Below the pieces are notes generated by a model. That model did not search any database, was not told where the DNA came from, and saw only the letters and a list, made by a program, of their open reading frames with translations. From Streptomyces bambusae (lineage in GTDB: Bacteria; Actinomycetota; Actinomycetes; Streptomycetales; Streptomycetaceae), in the NCBI RefSeq assembly GCF_020532645.1, contig NZ_JAJAUZ010000027.1, positions 36,813-100,812 on the forward strand: a stretch of DNA of 64,000 bases, given 5' to 3'. The position numbers and the translations under genes are program-made. This document shows, piece after piece, positions 35,570 through 44,329 of this stretch; within the stretch, counting starts at the first letter, position 1; every line of letters begins with the position of its first letter.

Positions 35570-35637
35570 GGCGGAGGAGGGGGCGGTCCGGGGCACCCGG
35601 GCCGCGCCTTTCCCCCTGGAGGTGTTGCGGCGGGTCC

Positions 35638-36552
35638 CTAGGCGGACCGCTGCTGCGGCGGGTCCTGGCCGTCGCGGTCCGCGTCCCGGTCGCGCACCAG
35701 CCAGGTGAGGATCTCGGGGAGTGCGCGGAAGGCCGCGAAGTGTGCCGACGCCGGTTCGAAGGCGGCGGTGGACCGCGGGATCCGGCGGGCCAGCCAGCGG
35801 GAGTGCCCCACCGGCGAGAACACGTCCTGCTCGCCGTGCCACAGCAGCACCGGGCAGGTGATGTCCGCGGGGTCGAAGCCCCAGGGGCCGGAGAAGGCGT
35901 GGATGTCGTCGAGCCATCCGTACGGCGAATGCCGGAGCCCCTCGCGGTAGTTGCGCTCCAGCATCAGCCGCAGCCCGGCGTCGGAGACGATGATCCGGTC
36001 GTTGTCGGTGAGCTCCAGGCGCAGTTCCTCCAGCAGCCGGCCGGGGTCCCGGGCGATGGCGTCGGAGCGGGGGATCAGCCGGGCGGCCAGCTCTTCCGGG
36101 GCGGCGGTGGCCGAGGTGTACTCGCGCACGTTGAACGTGGTCATGCCGTCGAACCAGTCCAGCCCGTCCGCGTCCCGGGGCGCCAGCCCGACCAGGGTCG
36201 CGCACCGGGTCACCCGGCCCGGGAGCAGCGCGGCGCACGCCAGGGCGTGCGGGGCGCCGCCGGAGCGGCCCACCACGGCGAAGGTGTCCAGTCCCAGGGC
36301 GTCGGCGATCGCGGCCACGTCCTGGGCCGCGTCGGCGACGGAGCGGCCCGGCCGGCGGTCTGAGCTGCCGTAACCGGGCCGGTCGTGGGTGATGAGCCGG
36401 ATCCGGCGCTGGTAGAGGACCATCCCGCGGGGCGCGGGGCCCAGTCTGCTCCCGGGGGTGCCGTGGAGGAGGAAGACCGGGGTGCCCCGGGGGTCGCCGA
36501 GCGTCTCCACGGTCAGCTTTCGTCCGTCGGCGGTACGCACCCGACTGCGCAC
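35638..36552 (-). CDS. Alpha/beta hydrolase
   Basis: 304 residues. GTG 36550-36552 has a strong GGAGGAGGG upstream, so the longer open frame is not used. HGTPGSR forms the oxyanion loop, THDRPGYGSSDR the following turn and GRSGGAPHALA the nucleophile elbow with Ser. LLWHGEQDVFSP holds the acid Asp and SAHFAAF the His. These are hallmarks of esterase/hydrolases acting on small ester, amide or epoxide substrates. No signal peptide is seen. It diverges from adhE; the 289-bp gap between them contains a Rex-type operator. Confidence 0.85.
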   Translation of the reverse strand: MRSRVRTADGRKLTVETLGDPRGTPVFLLHGTPGSRLGPAPRGMVLYQRRIRLITHDRPGYGSSDRRPGRSVADAAQDVAAIADALGLDTFAVVGRSGGAPHALACAALLPGRVTRCATLVGLAPRDADGLDWFDGMTTFNVREYTSATAAPEELAARLIPRSDAIARDPGRLLEELRLELTDNDRIIVSDAGLRLMLERNYREGLRHSPYGWLDDIHAFSGPWGFDPADITCPVLLWHGEQDVFSPVGHSRWLARRIPRSTAAFEPASAHFAAFRALPEILTWLVRDRDADRDGQDPPQQRSA

Positions 36553-36641
36553 GCGCTCCCTCCTCCACGGTCGCTGCAAGCCGTCACGGTGATTGTCCCC
36601 GGGGCGCCCGGAGCGCGGTAGGGCGCACTTTCGGGAAATTC

Positions 36642-36659
36642 TTGTGAAAACTTTCACAA
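36642..36659. promoter_or_regulatory. Rex operator (ROP) upstream of adhE
   Basis: TTGTGAAAACTTTCACAA is palindromic except for its central two bases. The Streptomyces Rex operator consensus is TTGTGAA-N4-TTCACAA (established for S. coelicolor Rex, the NADH/NAD+ sensor). The site lies 183 bp before the adhE start and 90 bp beyond the hydrolase start. Redox control of adhE is the obvious reading. No rex gene is in the window. Confidence 0.85.
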
Positions 36660-36841
36660 GCTCGCGAGGGTCTTTGGACCCTCATGATCTTGCCTGGTCA
36701 GGAAGGGGTCCGGCGAGTTCGGGGAAGATCGGAAAGGCCTTTCGGCCCGCCGTTCGAGGGCTTTTTCGGCGCCTTTGATTCCGCTTCCGGGTGTCGAATG
36801 GGGACATCGGGAAAAAGGGGCCGAACGAAGGAGTTGCCGCC

Positions 36842-39469
36842 ATGGACGCCACCGGGACCGCGGACGAGAGGGTGGACGGGACGGTGGACGCGCTGGTCCG
36901 GCGGGCGCGCACCGCGCTCGGCCGGTTCGAGGGCTTCACCCAGGAGCAGGTGGACCACATCGTCGGCAAGGCCTCCCTGGCGGCCCTGGCCCGGCACGGC
37001 GAACTGGCCCGGCTCGCGGTCGAGGAGACCGGCCGCGGCCTGTTCGAGGACAAGGCCGTCAAGAACCTCTTCGCCTGCGAGCACGTCGTCAACTCGATGC
37101 GCGGGCTGAAGACCGCCGGCGTGATCCGGCGCGACGAACTGAACGGCATCACCGAGATCGCCGAACCCGTCGGCGTGGTCTGCGCGATGACCCCGGTCAC
37201 CAACCCGACCTCGACCACCGTCTTCAAGGCGCTGATCGCGCTGAAGACCCGCAACCCGATCGTCTTCGCGTTCCACCCCTCCGCGCAGCACTGCTCGGCC
37301 GAAGCCGCCCGCACGGTCCGCGACGCGGCCGTCGCCGCCGGCGCGCCCGAGGACTGCATCCAGTGGATCGCCGAGCCCTCGATGGCCGCCACCGGCGCCC
37401 TCATGCGCCACCCGGACGTCTCCACCATCCTCGCCACCGGCGGCAACGCGATGGTCAAGGCCGCCTACTCGTGCGGCAAGCCGGCCCTCGGCGTCGGCGC
37501 GGGCAACGTGCCCGCCTATGTCCACACCAGCGCCCGGCTGGACCGCGCGGTCCACGACATCGTGCTCTCCAAGGCCTTCGACCACGGCATGATCTGCGCT
37601 TCCGAGCAGGCCGTCATCCTCGACGCGGAGATCTACGAGCGGGGCATCGCCGAGTTCCGGAGGCTGGGCGCGCACGTGGTGTCGGCGGCCGAGAAGGCCA
37701 AGCTGGAGGAGTTCGTCTTCGGCGCCACCGCCGGTGCCGCCGACTGCGCCGGCGCCCGGCTCAACGCCGACGTCGTCGGCCGGTCCGCCCGGTGGATCGC
37801 CGAACGGGCCGGCTTCGCCGTCCCCGACGGCACCTCGATCCTGCTCGCCGAGTGCGCCGAGGTCGGCGAGAACGAGCCGCTCACCCGCGAGAAGCTCTCC
37901 CCGGTGCTGGCCGCACTCAAGGCCGAGGACACCGCGCACGGCATCGAACTGGCCGCGCAGATGGTCGAGTTCAACGGGCTCGGGCACAGCGCCGCCATCC
38001 ACGCCGAGGACGCCGACCTGGTCGAGGAGTTCGGCCGCCGGGTCAAGGCCGTCCGTGTCATCGCCAACGCGCCCTCCACCTTCGGCGGCATCGGTGACGT
38101 CTACAACGCCTTCCTGCCCTCGCTCACCCTCGGCTGCGGCTCGTACGGCCACAACGCGGTGTCGGACAACGTCACCGCGGTGAACCTGCTCAACATCAAG
38201 AGGATCGGACGGCGCAACACCAACATGCAGTGGTTCAAGGTCCCGCCGAAGATCTACTTCGAGCGCAACGCCATCCGCTACCTGGGCGAGATGGAGGGCA
38301 TCCGCCGGGTCTCGATCGTCACCGACAGGACCATGACCGAACTCGGCTTCGTCCAGAAGGTCACCGACATCCTCCAGGCCCGCGAGGACGCGGTGGCCGT
38401 CCAGGTCATCGACGGCGTCGAGCCCAACCCGGAGCTGGCCACCGTCCGGGCCGGCGCCGCCCTGATGCGCGAGTTCAAGCCCGACACCGTCATCGGGCTC
38501 GGCGGCGGCTCCCCGATGGACGCCGCGAAGATCATGTGGCTGATGTACGAGCGCCCGGAGGTCGAGTTCGCCGACACCAAGGAGAAGTTCTTCGACATCC
38601 GCAAGCGCGCCTACCGGTTCCCCGCACTGGGCGAGAAGGCCCGGCTGGTCGCCGTCCCGACCACCTCCGGCACCGGCTCGGAGGTCACGCCCTTCGCCGT
38701 CATCTCCGATCCGGCCGCGGCGCAGAAGTACCCGCTCGCCGACTACGCCCTGACCCCGCACGTCGCGATCGTCGACCCGGTGCTGCCGATGCACCTGCCG
38801 CCGTCGGTCACCGCCGACTCCGGCTTCGACGCCCTCACCCACGCCACCGAGGCCTACGTCTCCGCGTACGCGAACGACTACACCGACGGGCTGTGCCTCC
38901 AGGCCATCAAGCTGATCTTCGAGAACCTGGAGCGCTGCGTGACCGAAGGGGCCGCCGCCCCCGAGGCGCGGGAGAAGATGCACAACGCGTCCACCATCGC
39001 CGGCATGGCCTTCGCCAACGCCTTCCTCGGCCTGGTCCACGCCATGGCGCACACCCTGGGCAACACCTTCCACGTCCCGCACGGCCGCACCAACGCCCTC
39101 CTGCTGCCGCACGTGATCCGCCACAACGGCACGGTCACCCACAAGGCCGTCCCGTGGCCGAAGGCCGAGGTCTACCGGGCCCCCGAGCGGTTCCAGGAGA
39201 TCGCGCGGATGCTGGGCCTGCCGGCCGCCACCCCGGCCGAGGGCGTCGAGTCGTACGCCCGCGCCGTCGAGGAGCTGCGCACCGCCTGCGGCATCCCCGC
39301 CTCCTTCGCCGAGGCGGGCGTGCCCGAGGCGGCCTTCCTGGCGGCCCTCCCGCAGCAGGCCCTCAACGCCTACGCCGACCAGTGCGCCCCCGCCAACCCG
39401 CGGATGCCGATGCTCGACGACATGAAGGAGCTGATGCGCCGGGCCTACTACGGCACGACCGGCAGCTGA
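36842..39469 (+). CDS. adhE: Bifunctional acetaldehyde-CoA/alcohol dehydrogenase AdhE
   Basis: 875 residues. ATG 36842 has AAGGAG nine bases upstream. The N-terminal half (about 1-440) is an acetylating aldehyde dehydrogenase: CAMTPVTNPTSTTVFKAL and the catalytic Cys in FDHGMICASEQAV. The C-terminal half (about 455-875) is an iron-type alcohol dehydrogenase: GLGGGSPMDAAKIMWL, DSGFDALTHATEAYVS and HAMAHTLGNTFHVPHG hold the NAD site and the His/Asp iron ligands. It reduces acetyl-CoA to ethanol in two NADH-dependent steps. A Rex operator upstream suggests induction at high NADH. AdhE is notable in an aerobic genus. Confidence 0.95.
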   Translation: MDATGTADERVDGTVDALVRRARTALGRFEGFTQEQVDHIVGKASLAALARHGELARLAVEETGRGLFEDKAVKNLFACEHVVNSMRGLKTAGVIRRDELNGITEIAEPVGVVCAMTPVTNPTSTTVFKALIALKTRNPIVFAFHPSAQHCSAEAARTVRDAAVAAGAPEDCIQWIAEPSMAATGALMRHPDVSTILATGGNAMVKAAYSCGKPALGVGAGNVPAYVHTSARLDRAVHDIVLSKAFDHGMICASEQAVILDAEIYERGIAEFRRLGAHVVSAAEKAKLEEFVFGATAGAADCAGARLNADVVGRSARWIAERAGFAVPDGTSILLAECAEVGENEPLTREKLSPVLAALKAEDTAHGIELAAQMVEFNGLGHSAAIHAEDADLVEEFGRRVKAVRVIANAPSTFGGIGDVYNAFLPSLTLGCGSYGHNAVSDNVTAVNLLNIKRIGRRNTNMQWFKVPPKIYFERNAIRYLGEMEGIRRVSIVTDRTMTELGFVQKVTDILQAREDAVAVQVIDGVEPNPELATVRAGAALMREFKPDTVIGLGGGSPMDAAKIMWLMYERPEVEFADTKEKFFDIRKRAYRFPALGEKARLVAVPTTSGTGSEVTPFAVISDPAAAQKYPLADYALTPHVAIVDPVLPMHLPPSVTADSGFDALTHATEAYVSAYANDYTDGLCLQAIKLIFENLERCVTEGAAAPEAREKMHNASTIAGMAFANAFLGLVHAMAHTLGNTFHVPHGRTNALLLPHVIRHNGTVTHKAVPWPKAEVYRAPERFQEIARMLGLPAATPAEGVESYARAVEELRTACGIPASFAEAGVPEAAFLAALPQQALNAYADQCAPANPRMPMLDDMKELMRRAYYGTTGS

Positions 39470-39480
39470 CACCGCTCGCA

Positions 39481-39529
39481 CGCACGGAGCCGCCGCCTCC
39501 CCGGCCCGGGGGAGCGGCGGCTCCGTGCG
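39481..39529. terminator. Strong hairpin after adhE
   Basis: Arms of 16 bp, CGCACGGAGCCGCCGC (39481-39496) and GCGGCGGCTCCGTGCG (39514-39529), perfectly complementary around a 17-base loop that itself contains CCCCGG/CCGGGG pairs. It lies 12 bp after the adhE stop and also faces the end of the convergent membrane protein gene. Confidence 0.85.
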
Positions 39530-39580
39530 TCTGTGCGTCCGTGCGTGCGCGTACGTGCATGCGTGCGTCCGCGTCCGTGC
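39525..39580. repeat. Simple GTGCGT-rich repeat
   Basis: Bases 39525-39580 repeat the unit GTGCGT or close variants (GTGCGTCTGTGCGTCCGTGC and onward), immediately after the terminator. It is intergenic and encodes nothing supported. Probably replication-slippage microsatellite. Confidence 0.6.
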
Positions 39581-39589
39581 GGCAGCCGG

Positions 39590-40672
39590 TCAGCGGGCCG
39601 CGGGGGCGTCCGCCGGGTCGTCCAGGCCGCTGCCGACCGCCGGCCCGCCGTCGCCCCGCCGGAACAGGGCGCAGGCCAGGGTGACCGCCGCCCCGAGCAC
39701 CGCCCAGCCGGCCAGGATCAGCATCGACGGGCCCATGCCGTTGCCCTTGAAGTACGCGATCGAGCGGGCCGCGTAGGTGCCCGCGCCGGGCGGCAGCGCC
39801 GGACCGATCGCCCGCCAGAACGGCGGCAGCAGCGGGTAGGGGTACGCCCCGCCCGCGCTCGGGTTGCCGAGCACCACCACGAGCAGGATCGCCAGCCCGA
39901 TGCCGACCACCCCGGCCAGCCCCTGGAAGGCCAGCGTGATCGCGCCGACCGCGAAGACGAGCAGGGTGCCGAGCCCCCAGAAGGCCGCGATGCTGCCGGG
40001 CAGCGCGCCCAGCACCGGACCCGCGATCACCGCGCCGAGCAGCCCGGCCACGACCGCGTACGCCAGCAGCGCGGCGAGCCGGATGACGGCGCGCGCCGGG
40101 TTCGCGGGCCGGGCCCCGGCGCTGATCGCGAGGATCGCGGCGCACAGGTAGCCGCCCACGCACCAGCCGACGACCAGGTAGAACGAGGACAGCCCGCGGG
40201 CGTCGCCCCGGTCCGCGGGGGCCACGTCGGTGACCCGCACCGCCCGCTGCCGGCCCGCCTCGGCGAGCGTCACGACCTGTTCGAGGGCCTGGGACAGCGA
40301 GGCGCCCGCACCACTGGCCACCAGCAGCCGGTCGGTCCGCCCGGCCGGGTCGATGATCAGCGCCCCGTCGACCTCGCGGTCCTTGATCAGCCGGAGCGCG
40401 GTGGCCTCGTCGGCGGCCGCCTCGGGGTCCAGCGGGTCGCCGGGCAGCGCCGCGAGCTGCCGTACCGCCTGCGCGGCGACCGGCTGGGCGGGGGCCACCA
40501 CGGCGAGCGGGATCTCGTGCGGCTTCGGCTGGTGGAAGGCGCCGATGTACGAGGTGACGAAGGCGAGCTGGAGCGCCAGCACCCCGACGACCAGCAGCGC
40601 CGCCCGGATGGTGACTGCGTCCTTGATCTCGGCGAGGAAGCCCCGGGAGGGGTCTGCGTCCGTCGGTGTCAT
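39590..40672 (-). CDS. Membrane protein, DUF3533/YhgE-Pip-like (ABC-2 type)
   Basis: 360 residues from ATG 40670-40672. One membrane helix near residues 24-46 (LLVVGVLALQLAFVTSYIG), then an extracytoplasmic domain of about 130 residues (AVVAPAQPVAAQAVRQL, LRLIKDREVDGALIIDP, SGAGASLSQALEQVV), then five helices (GWCVGGYLCAAILAISAG through LILAGWAVLGAAVTLAC). This N-helix/ectodomain/multi-helix layout is that of DUF3533 and YhgE/Pip-type proteins related to ABC-2 exporters; several are phage-receptor or efflux-like. No ATPase is adjacent. It diverges from dnaE2. Confidence 0.78.
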   Translation of the reverse strand: MTPTDADPSRGFLAEIKDAVTIRAALLVVGVLALQLAFVTSYIGAFHQPKPHEIPLAVVAPAQPVAAQAVRQLAALPGDPLDPEAAADEATALRLIKDREVDGALIIDPAGRTDRLLVASGAGASLSQALEQVVTLAEAGRQRAVRVTDVAPADRGDARGLSSFYLVVGWCVGGYLCAAILAISAGARPANPARAVIRLAALLAYAVVAGLLGAVIAGPVLGALPGSIAAFWGLGTLLVFAVGAITLAFQGLAGVVGIGLAILLVVVLGNPSAGGAYPYPLLPPFWRAIGPALPPGAGTYAARSIAYFKGNGMGPSMLILAGWAVLGAAVTLACALFRRGDGGPAVGSGLDDPADAPAAR

Positions 40673-40798
40673 GCCCCCACGGTCGGCGCGCCGGATCCCG
40701 GACGCAGCAGGGGTGGGCCGAACGGATGACCGGGACCGGACGGGCGGGGCCTCGCCGTGCCCGGGCCGGGCCCCACGCACACGCCTCGAACATGTGTG

Positions 40799-40814
40799 TC
40801 GTACGTACGTTCGA
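40799..40814. promoter_or_regulatory. SOS (LexA) box upstream of dnaE2
   Basis: TCGTACGTACGTTCGA matches the actinobacterial LexA consensus TCGAAC-N4-GTTCGA at 11 of 12 defined positions. It lies 75 bp before the dnaE2 start, within normal distance for promoter overlap. A second half-site TCGAAC is at 40786-40791. LexA control of dnaE2 is well known in actinobacteria. Confidence 0.78.
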
Positions 40815-40888
40815 AAGTGGTCTATGGTGGAAGAGGGAAAAGGGGGGCGGTCCACCAGGGAAGCAACAAGGGAAAGCAGGAGGCGCGG

Positions 40889-43800
40889 ATGCCCGGCTTC
40901 ACGCATCTGCACACCGTTTCCGGATACTCCGCGCGCTACGGAGCCTCCCACCCGGAACGGCTGGCGGCCCGCGCCGCCGACCGCGGGATGGACGCCCTCG
41001 CCCTCACCGACCGGGACACCCTCGCGGGCACCGTCCGGTTCGCGAAGGCCTGCCGGAAGGCCGGCATCCGGCCGCTGTTCGGCACGAGTCTCGCCGTCGC
41101 CCCCCTGGAGCCCCCGCGCCCCGGCCCGGCCCGCACCGGCGAACGGCGGCGCACCCCGGTCAAGGGCGGCGCCTTCGTCGACGAGTCCGCACCCCGCGCC
41201 CTGTTCCTCGCCCGCGACGGCGCCACCGGCTGGGCCACCCTGTGCCGCCTGGTCAGCGCCGCCCACGCGGATGCCGGCGGCCGGCCGCTGCTGCCCCGGG
41301 AGCACAACCACGGCGACGGGGTCCTCGTCCTCCTCGGCCCCGACTCCGACGTCGGCCGGGCCCTCTCCGAGGGCCGCCCCGACCGCGCCGCCCGGCTGCT
41401 CGCCCCCTGGCGCGAGGCCTACGGGGACGCCCTGCGCCTGGAGGCCGTCCACCACGGCCGCACCGGCACCGGACCCGGCTCGCTGCGGCTGGCCGCCCGT
41501 ACCGCCGGCTTCGCCGCAGAGCAGGGCGTGCCCGCCGTGCTCACCAACGCCGTCCGGTACGCCGACCCCGGCCAGGGGCCGGTCGCCGACGTGCTCGACG
41601 CGGCCCGCCGGCTCGTGCCGATCGACCCCCGCGGCCCCCTCGACGGGGGCGAGCGCTGGCTCAAGGACGCCACCGCCATGACGGCCGCCGCCGACCGCAT
41701 CGCCGAGGCCGCCGGACTCGGCCCGTCCGGCGCCCGCAGGCTGCTGGACCGCACCCGCCGGGACGCCGACTCCTGCCGGGTCGACCCCGAGGACGACCTC
41801 GGCATCGGCTCGGCGCACTTCCCCGAACCCCACCTGGTCGGCGCCGCCCACCGCAGCGCCCAGCGGGTGCTGGCCTCCCGGTGCGCCGCCGGCATGGTGC
41901 TGCGCGGCTACGCGGACCGGCGCGCGTACTGGGGCCGGATGCACCACGAGCTGGACATCGTCGCCCACTACGGCTACGCCACCTACTTCCTGACGGTCGC
42001 CCAGGTCGTCGACGACGTACGGGACATGGGCATCCGGGTGGCCGCCCGCGGCTCCGGGGCGGGCTCCCTGGTCAACCACCTGCTCGGCATCGCGCACGCC
42101 GACCCGGTCGAGAACGGCCTGCTGATGGAGCGCTTCCTCTCCAAGCGGCGGCCCGTGCTCCCCGACATCGACATCGACGTGGAATCCGCCCGCCGGCTGG
42201 AGGTCTACCGGGCGATCCTCGGCCGGTTCGGGACGGAACGGGTCGCGACCGTCTCCATGCCCGAGACCTACCGGGTGCGGCACGCGATCCGGGACGTGGG
42301 CGCGGCCCTGTCCCTGGACCCGGCCGAGACCGACCGGCTCGCCAAGGCCTTCCCGCACATCCGGGCCCGCGACGCCCGGGCCGCCCTCGCCGAACTCCCC
42401 GAGCTGCGCGGCGTACGGGCGGAGGAGCACGGCCGGCTGTGGGAGCTGGTCGAGGCGCTGGACGCGCTGCCGCGCGGGGTCGCCATGCACCCGTGCGGGG
42501 TGCTGCTGTCCGACGCCTCGCTGCTCGCCCGCACCCCCGTCGTGCCCACCAGCGGCGAGGGGCTGCCGATGTCCCAGTTCGACAAGGAGGACGTCGAGGA
42601 CCTGGGGCTGCTCAAGCTCGACGTGCTGGGCGTACGGATGCAGTCCGCGATGGCGCACGCCGTCGCGGAGGTCGAACGGGCCACCGGGGAGCGCATCGAC
42701 CTGGACGACCCGGCGCAGGTGCCGCCGGGGGACGAGGCCACCTACCGGCTGATCCGCTCGGCCGAGACCCTCGGCTGCTTCCAGATCGAATCGCCCGGCC
42801 AGCGGGACCTGATCGGCCGGCTCCGGCCCGCGGAGTTCCACGACCTGGTCGTGGACATCTCCCTGTTCCGGCCGGGGCCGGTCGCGGCCGACATGGTCCG
42901 GCCGTTCATCGAGGCCCGGCACGGCCGCGCGCCCGTCCGCTACCCGCACGAGGACCTGGCGGACGCGCTGCGCGAGACGTACGGGGTGGTGGTCTTCCAC
43001 GAGCAGATCATCGAGATCGTGCACGTCATGACCGGCTGCGGGCGGGACGAGGCCGACCGGGTCCGCCGCGGGCTCTCCGACCCCGAGTCACAGGGCCGCA
43101 TCAGGGTCTGGTTCGCGCGGCAGGCCGAGGGACGCGGCTACCCGGCCGAGGTGATCGCCCGGACCTGGGAGATCGTCGAGGCCTTCGGCTCGTACGGGTT
43201 CTGCAAGGCGCACGCGGTGGCCTTCGCCGTGCCGACCTACCAGTCGGCCTGGCTCAAGACCCACCACCCGGCGGCCTTCTACGCCGGGCTGCTCACCCAC
43301 GACCCCGGCATGTACCCCAAGCGGCTGCTGCTCGCGGACGCCCGGCGGCGCGGGGTGCCGGTGCTGCCGCTGGACGTGAACCGGTCCGCGGCCGACCATC
43401 GCATCGAACTGGTGTCCGAGTCTCCTCGAGTGTGGGGGCTGCGGCTCGCTCTGGCCGACGTCCACGGCATCAGCGCGGCGGAGACCGCCCGGATCGAGGA
43501 CGGGCAGCCCTACGGCTCCCTGCTCGACTTCTGGGACCGGGCCCGGCCGGGCCGCCCGGTGGCCGAACGGCTGGCGCAGGTCGGCGCGCTGGACGCGTTC
43601 GGGGCCAACCGGCGGGATCTGCTGCTGCACCTGTCCGAACTCCACCGGGGACACCGGGGCGTTGCCGGGCACGGGCGCCAGCTGCCGCTGGGCGGCGGGC
43701 GGAAGACCGCCGAGGCCGGACTGCCCGACCTCAACGAGGCCGAGCGGCTCAGTGCCGAGCTGGGCGTCCTCGGCATGGACGCCACCCGGCACCTCATGGA

Positions 43801-44329
43801 CGACCACCGGGAGTTCCTCGACGAACTCGGCGCCGTGCCCGCGCGGCGGCTGCGCGAGGCCGCGCACGGGGAGACGGTGCTGGTCGCGGGGGCCAAGGCG
43901 GCCACCCAGACCCCGCCGGTGCGGTCCGGGCGGCGGGTCATCTTCACCACCCTCGACGACGGGACCGGACTGGTCGACCTCGCCTTCTTCGACGACAGCC
44001 ACGAGGCGTGCGCGCACACGGTGTTCCACTCGTGGCTGCTGCTGGTGCGGGGCGTCGTCCAGCGGCGGGGTCCGCAGAGCCTCTCCGTGGTCGGCTCCGC
44101 GGCCTGGGACCTGGCGGAGCTGGCCGGACTGCGGCGGGACGGCGGGCTGGACGCGGTCGCCGCGCGGCTGGCCGAGCCGGTGCCGGTGCCGGTGCCCGTG
44201 CCGGGATCCGGCCGCAGGATCCACCTGCCCACGGGTTACGAGCTGAACCCGTGGGCCGACCTCCAGCCGCCGGGGGTTCCGGCGACGGGCCGCAAACTGT
44301 GGCATTCCAGCCCGGGGAGCGCCGGATGA
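40889..44329 (+). CDS. dnaE2: Error-prone DNA polymerase III alpha subunit (DnaE2)
   Basis: 1146 residues. ATG 40889 has AGGAGG upstream. The N-terminal PHP domain starts FTHLHTVSGYSARYGASHPERLAARAADRG (residues 3-32). Polymerase motifs include PDIDIDVESARR (catalytic Asp pair of the C-family palm), SRCAAGMVLRGYADRR, RGSGAGSLVNHLLGI and GSYGFCKAHAVAFA. A C-terminal helix-hairpin-helix and OB-fold follow. The length and a PHP domain with altered metal residues are typical of DnaE2 rather than replicative DnaE1. It acts in mutagenic repair with ImuB. The downstream ImuB-like gene overlaps by four bases (ATGA). An SOS box lies upstream. Confidence 0.93.
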   Translation: MPGFTHLHTVSGYSARYGASHPERLAARAADRGMDALALTDRDTLAGTVRFAKACRKAGIRPLFGTSLAVAPLEPPRPGPARTGERRRTPVKGGAFVDESAPRALFLARDGATGWATLCRLVSAAHADAGGRPLLPREHNHGDGVLVLLGPDSDVGRALSEGRPDRAARLLAPWREAYGDALRLEAVHHGRTGTGPGSLRLAARTAGFAAEQGVPAVLTNAVRYADPGQGPVADVLDAARRLVPIDPRGPLDGGERWLKDATAMTAAADRIAEAAGLGPSGARRLLDRTRRDADSCRVDPEDDLGIGSAHFPEPHLVGAAHRSAQRVLASRCAAGMVLRGYADRRAYWGRMHHELDIVAHYGYATYFLTVAQVVDDVRDMGIRVAARGSGAGSLVNHLLGIAHADPVENGLLMERFLSKRRPVLPDIDIDVESARRLEVYRAILGRFGTERVATVSMPETYRVRHAIRDVGAALSLDPAETDRLAKAFPHIRARDARAALAELPELRGVRAEEHGRLWELVEALDALPRGVAMHPCGVLLSDASLLARTPVVPTSGEGLPMSQFDKEDVEDLGLLKLDVLGVRMQSAMAHAVAEVERATGERIDLDDPAQVPPGDEATYRLIRSAETLGCFQIESPGQRDLIGRLRPAEFHDLVVDISLFRPGPVAADMVRPFIEARHGRAPVRYPHEDLADALRETYGVVVFHEQIIEIVHVMTGCGRDEADRVRRGLSDPESQGRIRVWFARQAEGRGYPAEVIARTWEIVEAFGSYGFCKAHAVAFAVPTYQSAWLKTHHPAAFYAGLLTHDPGMYPKRLLLADARRRGVPVLPLDVNRSAADHRIELVSESPRVWGLRLALADVHGISAAETARIEDGQPYGSLLDFWDRARPGRPVAERLAQVGALDAFGANRRDLLLHLSELHRGHRGVAGHGRQLPLGGGRKTAEAGLPDLNEAERLSAELGVLGMDATRHLMDDHREFLDELGAVPARRLREAAHGETVLVAGAKAATQTPPVRSGRRVIFTTLDDGTGLVDLAFFDDSHEACAHTVFHSWLLLVRGVVQRRGPQSLSVVGSAAWDLAELAGLRRDGGLDAVAARLAEPVPVPVPVPGSGRRIHLPTGYELNPWADLQPPGVPATGRKLWHSSPGSAG

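Noticed and set aside
31481..36568. A 1695-codon open frame antisense to fxsT and the hydrolase
   Set aside because: The opposite strand encodes recognisable ATPase, TIR, NB-ARC and TPR motifs. Long antisense frames are expected in DNA with nearly all G/C third positions.
40786..40806. A second LexA box starting at TCGAAC
   Set aside because: The following half-site reads GTGTCG, which does not match GTTCGA; only the box at 40799-40814 is supported.
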